A DNA stretch of 24,799 nucleotides from RUG754 sp964345365. GTDB lineage: Bacteria; Bacillota; Clostridia; Peptostreptococcales; Anaerovoracaceae. The notes beneath the pieces are model-generated. The model ran no database searches. It was not told the DNA's origin and saw nothing but the letters and a program-made list of their open reading frames with translations. Every line of letters starts with the position of its first letter. The stretch's first letter is position 1. The translations under genes were made by a program, and so were the position numbers. Positions 23,974 through 24,799 of the stretch are shown piece by piece. The stretch is from positions 1 through 24,799 of the forward strand of contig CAYFQR010000022.1 in the NCBI GenBank assembly GCA_964345365.1, given 5' to 3'.

Positions 23974-24689
23974 NNNNNNNNNNNNNNNNNNNNNNNNNNN
24001 NNNNNNNNNNNNNNNNNNNNNNNNNNNNNNNNNNNNNNNNNNNNNNNNNNNNNNNNNNNNNNNNNNNNNNNNNTTTGCATCCTCTCGTCCAGCTTAGCCG
24101 AAAGCTCAGCACAGGCCTTGAGCTCGATATTCGCTCTCGACGATATATTTCCTTCGTTGTTTTGCTTGTACCTGAGTTGGTGTTCAAGCGATGCCCAGAA
24201 GTCCATTGCAACCGTCCTGATTTGAAGTTCTACGGGAACCTCGACCTTGTCAGTCAAAAGATATATCGGAACTCTGATGCTGAGATGAAGGCTCCTGTAT
24301 CCGTTTTTTTTCGGATTTTTGATATAGTCTTTGGTTTTTTCCAAGGTTATATCGTCCTGAGATGTAACCATCTCCGCTACTTGATATACGTCCTCGATGA
24401 AGTTACAGATTACCCTTATGCCTGCTATATCGAAAATATTTTCACCTGCCGACATAATGGAAACTTCGTATCCGAGCCTCTCAAGTTTTTCCTGAATAGA
24501 CTCGGGAGTCTTGAGGCGCTTCACGATGTGGTGAATAGGCGAATAGCTGTTTCTGACCTCGAAATCAGACGCGAGAATCTCGATTTTGTTGTTTACTTTT
24601 TTAATGGCTGCATCATATTCGTGGTGAAACAGTGCGAAACCCGGTTGATTTTTTAGTGAAAGTACAGGGCTGTTATCAGTAGAAACCAA
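23945..24689 (-). CDS. RelQ-type small alarmone synthetase ((p)ppGpp synthetase), contains assembly gap
   Basis: Makes (p)ppGpp from ATP and GDP/GTP; it has the RelA/SpoT synthetase domain only, with no hydrolase domain. Conserved blocks: HHIVKRLKTPESIQEKL, ENIFDIAGIRVICNFIEDV, DYIKNPKKNGYRSLHLS, and VELQIRTVAMDFWASLEHQL, the last typical of RelQ/YjbM proteins. The start is TTG at 24689 with GGAGG 8 nt upstream. The 100-N run (23974-24073) lies near the C-terminus. Joining the sides directly gives codon AAG across the junction and a 214-aa protein ending RMQKIFDEVKKS, close to the ~211 aa of Bacillus RelQ, so the true gap may be zero. The C-terminal end is otherwise unproven. Confidence 0.87.
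23974..24073. other. Assembly gap of 100 Ns near the alarmone synthetase 3' end
   Basis: Exactly 100 Ns directly after a 55-nt sequence (23919-23973) that is an exact copy of 23840-23894. In both copies the following bases are TTTGCATCCTCTCGTCC. The placement suggests an unresolved tandem repeat at k = 55 rather than missing unique sequence. Confidence 0.8.
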
Positions 24690-24752
24690 AGCAAATACCT
24701 CCGAAAAAATATGATGGTTGCAATGACAAGCATATCGAGTATCAGTGTAATC

Positions 24753-24778
24753 ATTATATCATGTTTACATGATATAAT
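24753..24778. promoter_or_regulatory. Perfect 26-nt palindrome upstream of the alarmone synthetase
   Basis: Arms ATTATATCATGT and ACATGATATAAT with a 2-nt centre. Each arm contains TATAAT, on the minus strand at 24753-24758 (a possible -10 for the synthetase, leader about 55 nt) and on the plus strand at 24773-24778. The corresponding minus-strand -35 (TGAATT) is poor, so activity may need an activator, or the palindrome may be an operator. Confidence 0.55.
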
Positions 24779-24799
24779 TCAGCCATGTGCGATTTTGCC

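Overview
The window reads as one stretch of chromosome from a low-to-mid GC Gram-positive anaerobe, most likely class Clostridia. The evidence is HrcA/CIRCE heat-shock control, the Bacillus/Clostridium-type nusA-infB gene order including ylxR, ylxQ and nrnA, a RelQ-like small alarmone synthetase, and a secreted GH25 lysozyme with clostridial Ig-like and Fn3 modules. Genus cannot be fixed from the sequence alone. Every convincing gene lies on the minus strand, so the biological order is right to left. I see no tRNA, rRNA, CRISPR array, transposase or prophage gene.

Layout in transcription order. (1) 24799-23640: a RelQ-type (p)ppGpp synthetase, with a 26-nt palindrome upstream and a duplicated 79-bp unit at its 3' end that contains an assembly gap. 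(2) 23606-13889: the translation/transcription operon rimP-nusA-ylxR-ylxQ-infB-rbfA-nrnA-truB-ribF, tightly packed. infB is split by a 100-N gap that can be bridged in frame. (3) 13810-11144: rpsO with its own strong promoter, a hairpin terminator, then pnp and its terminator. (4) 11120-7120: a polyamine ABC transporter operon potA-potB-potCD, with permease C fused to the substrate-binding protein, behind a promoter covered by dyad symmetry. (5) 6990-4756: a modular secreted lysozyme. (6) 4572-2905: glutamyl-tRNA synthetase. (7) 2885-1: the CIRCE-controlled hrcA-grpE-dnaK operon; dnaK runs off the left edge.

Gene content is mainly core housekeeping and I did not find a new multi-gene system. 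The distinctive signal is small-scale: an unusual density of short degenerate tandem duplications of 12-79 bp. Several begin with the last codons of a gene and continue past its stop codon (ribF, rbfA, potCD, the alarmone synthetase). Others sit in frame in linkers or tails (GrpE, TruB, InfB, NusA). At rbfA-nrnA and nusA-ylxR the repeat unit itself supplies the ribosome-binding region of the next gene. Both assembly gaps fall in such repeats, and exact 55-nt repeats abut both gaps, which looks like a de Bruijn assembly artefact rather than large missing DNA.
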